Below are positions 4,868-7,715 of a stretch of DNA of 7,715 bases, in pieces. The stretch lies in NCBI GenBank assembly GCA_934256695.1, contig CAKQPE010000093.1, positions 1 to 7,715 on the forward strand. The letters are read 5' to 3'. This DNA comes from an uncultured Eubacteriales bacterium (GTDB taxonomy: Bacteria > Bacillota > Clostridia > Lachnospirales > Anaerotignaceae). A program made the position numbers and the translations under genes. Within the stretch, counting starts at the first letter, position 1, and each line of letters starts with the position of its first letter. The notes under the pieces were generated by a model that made no database searches, had not been told where the DNA came from, and worked only from the letters and a program-made list of their open reading frames with translations.

Positions 4868-5560
4868 ATGTATAACATATTGATTTGCGATGATGAAAAG
4901 GATATAGTTTCTGCTCTTAAAATATACCTTTCCAACGAAAACTATAATATTTTTACGGCATATACAGGCAAAGAAGCCATAGAGTGCATAAAAAACAATG
5001 ACATTCATCTTTGTCTTATGGATATTATGATGCCGGTAATGGACGGTATAGAGGCTACGGCTAAAATAAGAGAAAACTTTAATATACCTATTATAATGCT
5101 TACAGCCAAAAGTCAGGACAATGATAAAATTCTCGGTCTTAACATAGGTGCTGATGATTATATAACAAAGCCCTTTAACCCGATAGAGGTACAGGCAAGA
5201 GTAAGAAGCCAGCTGAGAAGATATACACTTCTCGGTTCTATGGAACACAAAACATCAAAGCTTGCCGTAGGCGGAATAGAAATAGATGATGAGGCAAAGA
5301 AAGTTACCGTAGACGGTGACGAGGTTTCCCTTACACCTATGGAATACAATATATTAAAATTTTTATCGGAAAACAAAGGAAAGGTTTTTTCTTCGGGTGA
5401 AATATACGAAAAAATATGGAATGAAAAATCAATAGGTTCGGAAGGCTCTGTGGCAGTACACATAAGACATTTAAGAGAAAAAATAGAAATAAATCCTTCT
5501 GAGCCGAGATACATAAAAGTAGTCTGGGGACACGGCTATAAAATGGAGGAAGATAAATGA
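4868..5560 (+). CDS. OmpR/PhoB-family response regulator (VanR-like)
   Basis: A 230-residue cytoplasmic DNA-binding regulator. The receiver domain covers about residues 1-115: acidic pocket D8/D9 in LICDDE, phosphoacceptor D52 in LMDIMMP, switch T79 in IIMLTAK, and K101 in DDYITKPF are all present. The C-terminal winged helix covers about 130-228, with LTPMEYNILKFL, the recognition-helix region SVAVHIRHLREKI, and the ending YIKVVWGHGYK. This layout and wording resemble VanR, but no vancomycin-resistance genes are in view, so only the family is claimed. The start is the ATG at 4868, with GGAGG 8 nt upstream; an in-frame TTG at 4850 would place the ribosome binding site inside the gene. The stop overlaps the kinase start as ATGA, so the two products are translationally coupled partners. 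Confidence 0.96.
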   Translation: MYNILICDDEKDIVSALKIYLSNENYNIFTAYTGKEAIECIKNNDIHLCLMDIMMPVMDGIEATAKIRENFNIPIIMLTAKSQDNDKILGLNIGADDYITKPFNPIEVQARVRSQLRRYTLLGSMEHKTSKLAVGGIEIDDEAKKVTVDGDEVSLTPMEYNILKFLSENKGKVFSSGEIYEKIWNEKSIGSEGSVAVHIRHLREKIEINPSEPRYIKVVWGHGYKMEEDK

Positions 5561-7530
5561 AAAACATAAAATCAAATACGTTTTTAAAAACTTTATCGTG
5601 CTTTATATTTATATTTTCTGCGGCGGCTTTTATAATGTCGGTTTTGGCAACGGCGGCAGGTGCATATATTGGTTTTTATGATGAAAAAAACAAGAGATTT
5701 ATAGAAACGTCTGTATGCAGGGATATACTTGAAAGTAAGGCAGAGGATTATATAGACGATTTCAGCTTAAATAATCTTTCCAAAAGCGATATTGAAGATG
5801 GACTTTATATAACAATATATGACCGAGGATATGCAAAGGATTATTTCGGTGATGATGTTAAAACAAGAAACAATAAGTATGCCGATACAACATATGCAAC
5901 AGACAATGTGGAAAGTGCATTGTCAGAGATAAATACAACAGACAATGTGGAAAGTGTATTGTCAGAGACAAATACAACAAAAACCGGAGATTTTTTTACT
6001 AACGGCAAAGCACAAAGTTCAGTTATTTCAAGAAGTTTTAAGTATGAGTCGCCTTATAACGAGAAAATATACGAGGTACAATATGAACTTGACGAAAATA
6101 TACCGAAAGGTTCATATCTTTATAATCTTAATCTGCTTTATTCCTATAAAAATCAAGTGCTTTTCGGAAGTATATTTTTCGGTATCATAAGCCTTGCCTT
6201 GCTTGTGTATCTTGTTATATCGGCAGGACACAGACAGGGGTCGGAAGAAATAGTTCTTAATGTGCAGGACAGAATACCGCTTGATTTATATTATTTTATT
6301 GCCGTATGGGTTATGGTTTTAAGTGCTATTTTAGTTGCAAACGGTATTAACGGTATATGGTACTATTACGAAGAAGGAAATTATATATTTTTTGCCGCAG
6401 TTATATATTTCGTTATTGTGGCAGGAATGGCGATATTTTTGGCAACGGTGCTTACTACTGTATCAAGACTGAAAAAAGGAAAGTTTTGGAGAAATACGGT
6501 CTGCTTTATATTAATAAAATACTCATTTAAGTTTTTGAAAAAATTAAAAGAAGTTATTCTTGATTTTTTAAATGCAATTCCGCTTGTATGGGGAGCGGTG
6601 CTGTTTTTGTTTATTACAATGCTTGTAAATTTATCCCATGCGGCAGGTTTTACCGTAATATATGACATAGTTGCACTTTTGGCAGTAACAAAATTTGCAA
6701 AAATGGCTGTTAATCTGGAAAAAGCCGCAGACGAAATGGCAAACGGAAACATAAATTTTAAAGCCGATATAAAAAGCATGAAGTGGAGATTTAAAAAACA
6801 CGCCCAGAATCTTAATTCCCTTAACAATGGCATATCTCTTGCCGTAGAAAAGCAGATGAAAAGCGAAAGGCTTAAAACAGAGCTTATAACAAATGTGTCC
6901 CATGACATAAAAACACCGCTTACTTCAATAATAAACTATGTTGACTTGCTCCAAAAAGAGAATACACCTGAGGAAGAAAAAGAATACATAGATGTTCTTT
7001 CAAGACAGTCGGGAAGGCTGAAAAAACTTATAGATGACCTTATAGAAGCATCAAAAGCGTCTACGGGAAATATAAATACTGAAATGAAACCGCTTATGGC
7101 AAGTGAGGTAATTTATCAGTCGGCGGCAGAATATGACGAAAGGCTTAAAAAGGCTCAGCTTGATTTGATTATAAGTGTGCCGGAGGAAGAAAAAGAGGTA
7201 ACTGCTGACGGAAGGCTTTTATGGAGGGTAATGGACAATCTGCTTTCTAATGCCTGCAAATATGCACAAAGCGGAACAAGGGTATACATTGACCTTAAAC
7301 AGAACAGCAAGGAAACGGTTATTTCGGTAAAGAATATATCAAAGAACCGACTTAACATTGACGCTTCGGAGCTTATGGAGAGATTTGTGAGAGGGGATTC
7401 ATCAAGAAATACACAGGGAAGCGGACTTGGACTTAACATAGCCAAAAGTCTTATTGAAATCCAGAACGGAAGTTTTGATATAAGCATAGATGGGGATTTA
7501 TTCAAAGCCGAGATACGGCTTAAAAACTGA
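5557..7530 (+). CDS. Multi-pass membrane sensor histidine kinase
   Basis: A 657-residue kinase, partner of the preceding regulator, with GGAGG at 5545-5549 inside that gene. Membrane segment 1 is at about residues 10-38, followed by an extracytoplasmic region of about 160 residues. Further segments lie near 199-223, 243-262, 275-300, 338-360 and possibly 362-380. The stretch from about 381 to 440 (NLEKAADEMANGNINF) is a HAMP-like linker. The dimerisation domain has H449 in NVSHDIKTPLTSI, the phosphorylated histidine. The ATPase domain has the N box NLLSNACKY (561-569) and G2 box GSGLGLNIAKSL (621-632). The usual DxGxG of the G1 box is absent; VKNISKNRLNI stands there, a pattern I know from clostridial kinases of this group. 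Residues 115-140 are a tandem duplication of 13 residues in the sensor region. The signal is unknown. Confidence 0.95.
   Translation: MKNIKSNTFLKTLSCFIFIFSAAAFIMSVLATAAGAYIGFYDEKNKRFIETSVCRDILESKAEDYIDDFSLNNLSKSDIEDGLYITIYDRGYAKDYFGDDVKTRNNKYADTTYATDNVESALSEINTTDNVESVLSETNTTKTGDFFTNGKAQSSVISRSFKYESPYNEKIYEVQYELDENIPKGSYLYNLNLLYSYKNQVLFGSIFFGIISLALLVYLVISAGHRQGSEEIVLNVQDRIPLDLYYFIAVWVMVLSAILVANGINGIWYYYEEGNYIFFAAVIYFVIVAGMAIFLATVLTTVSRLKKGKFWRNTVCFILIKYSFKFLKKLKEVILDFLNAIPLVWGAVLFLFITMLVNLSHAAGFTVIYDIVALLAVTKFAKMAVNLEKAADEMANGNINFKADIKSMKWRFKKHAQNLNSLNNGISLAVEKQMKSERLKTELITNVSHDIKTPLTSIINYVDLLQKENTPEEEKEYIDVLSRQSGRLKKLIDDLIEASKASTGNINTEMKPLMASEVIYQSAAEYDERLKKAQLDLIISVPEEEKEVTADGRLLWRVMDNLLSNACKYAQSGTRVYIDLKQNSKETVISVKNISKNRLNIDASELMERFVRGDSSRNTQGSGLGLNIAKSLIEIQNGSFDISIDGDLFKAEIRLKN
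5899..5976 (+). repeat. In-frame tandem duplication of 39 bp within the kinase sensor domain
   Basis: Units 5899-5937 and 5938-5976 differ at only two of 39 positions. They encode TDNVESALSEINT and TDNVESVLSETNT (kinase residues 115-127 and 128-140). Both differences change the residue (A to V, I to T). The length is a multiple of three, so the frame is kept. The unit lies in the extracytoplasmic part of the protein, in a polar, Thr/Asn-rich linker-like stretch. Confidence 0.95.
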
Positions 7531-7586
7531 AATATAAAAGATTGTGGGACTCTGTCCCACACCCTGCAAGCCTTCTTGGTCAGGAA

Positions 7587-7632
7587 ATTTGCTTCGCAAA
7601 TCAGGCTCCGCCTGCCGCATTTATCTTTGCGG
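7587..7632 (+). other. Three back-to-back hairpins inside repeat copy B
   Basis: ATTTGC/GCAAAT with a TTC loop (7587-7601), CAGGC/GCCTG with a TCC loop (7602-7614), and CCGCA/TGCGG with an 8-nt loop (7615-7632) follow one another without a spare base. All lie within stem 2 of the element, giving a multi-arm, cloverleaf-like fold. It is not a tRNA: the loops are too small and the T-arm consensus is missing. It may be a second repeat inserted into the apex or a longer version of the same family. Confidence 0.6.
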
Positions 7633-7662
7633 TTCCCTAAAGGCTTGACCTAAACTTTTATC

Positions 7663-7686
7663 AAAACGCAATTACATTGCGTTTTT
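7663..7686 (+). terminator. Candidate terminator of the two-component operon (hairpin 3 of repeat copy B)
   Basis: CGCAAT pairs with ATTGCG around TAC and is followed by five T. It is about 130 nt past the kinase stop, and no closer hairpin has a T tail. Sequence and orientation relative to the upstream gene are the same as in copy A after the MerR gene. Confidence 0.55.
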
Positions 7687-7715
7687 CGGGATAAAATTAT
7701 AAGTTATGTTATTAA

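Larger units (their letters stand above)
7543..7703 (+). repeat. Three-hairpin repeat element, copy B, with a folded insert
   Basis: This copy follows the kinase stop by 12 nt. Hairpin 1 is TGTGGGAC/GTCCCACA with a TCT loop (7543-7561). Stem 2 is CAAGCCTT (7567-7574) with AAGGCTTG (7640-7647). Hairpin 3 is AAAACGCAAT/ATTGCGTTTT (7663-7685), inside 52 bases identical to the reverse complement of positions 1-52. Order, spacing and the CACACCC linker match copy A, while stems 1 and 2 have other sequences with pairing kept. Stem 2 encloses 65 nt here, against 2 nt in copy A. Confidence 0.88.

Noticed and set aside
7567..7647. A tRNA gene, because of the cloverleaf-like fold
   Set aside because: The inner hairpins have 3-nt or mismatched loops, there is no 7-nt anticodon loop, and the T-arm consensus is absent.
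1..7703. A 7.7-kb transposon bounded by the 52-bp inverted repeats
   Set aside because: No transposase or recombinase lies between them, the enclosed genes are ordinary chromosomal ones, and each repeat is itself part of a structured element at a gene end.
1..7715. CRISPR array
   Set aside because: No series of regularly spaced direct repeats is present; the only tandem repeats are the 39-bp and 11-bp pairs described.

Overview
The window is AT-rich, with A/T-biased codons, strong AGGAGG-type ribosome binding sites, and protein families typical of anaerobic Firmicutes. These include a MerR regulator beside a ferredoxin-fused aldo/keto reductase, an APC permease, and a VanR/VanS-like two-component pair. 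I read it as chromosome from a Clostridia-class, probably gut-type, anaerobe; the sequence does not support a finer placement.

Layout. Positions 1-98 hold one copy of a three-hairpin repeat element. A leftward MerR regulator (101-529) and a rightward aldo/keto reductase (650-1777) diverge from a promoter with the 19-bp spacer typical of MerR-controlled promoters. The reductase is interrupted by one in-frame TAG at 1028-1030, although both halves are otherwise well preserved. A long hairpin with RNA-type G-U pairs lies just after it (1784-1856). An APC-family amino acid permease follows (2130-3449) and ends at a strong bidirectional terminator (3463-3503).

Positions 3502-4649 form a small accessory patch: an intact RelB-like antitoxin gene, the 39-codon tail of a RelE/ParE-type toxin that has lost its front, a T8G8 homopolymer, a possible coding remnant, and two divergent short genes of unknown function. 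The last region is a translationally coupled two-component system: an OmpR/PhoB-type response regulator (4868-5560) and a multi-pass membrane histidine kinase (5557-7530), overlapping by ATGA. A second, inverted copy of the repeat element follows the kinase (7543-7703).

How the parts relate. The MerR/reductase pair looks like a redox- or aldehyde-type stress module whose effector gene is currently broken or read through. The permease appears to be a single-gene unit. The two-component pair probably senses an envelope signal, and its target is not in the window. The most unusual structure is the repeat element. Its two copies share 52 identical bases, and its two other stems differ in sequence yet keep their pairing. 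One copy also carries an insert that folds into three hairpins placed back to back.
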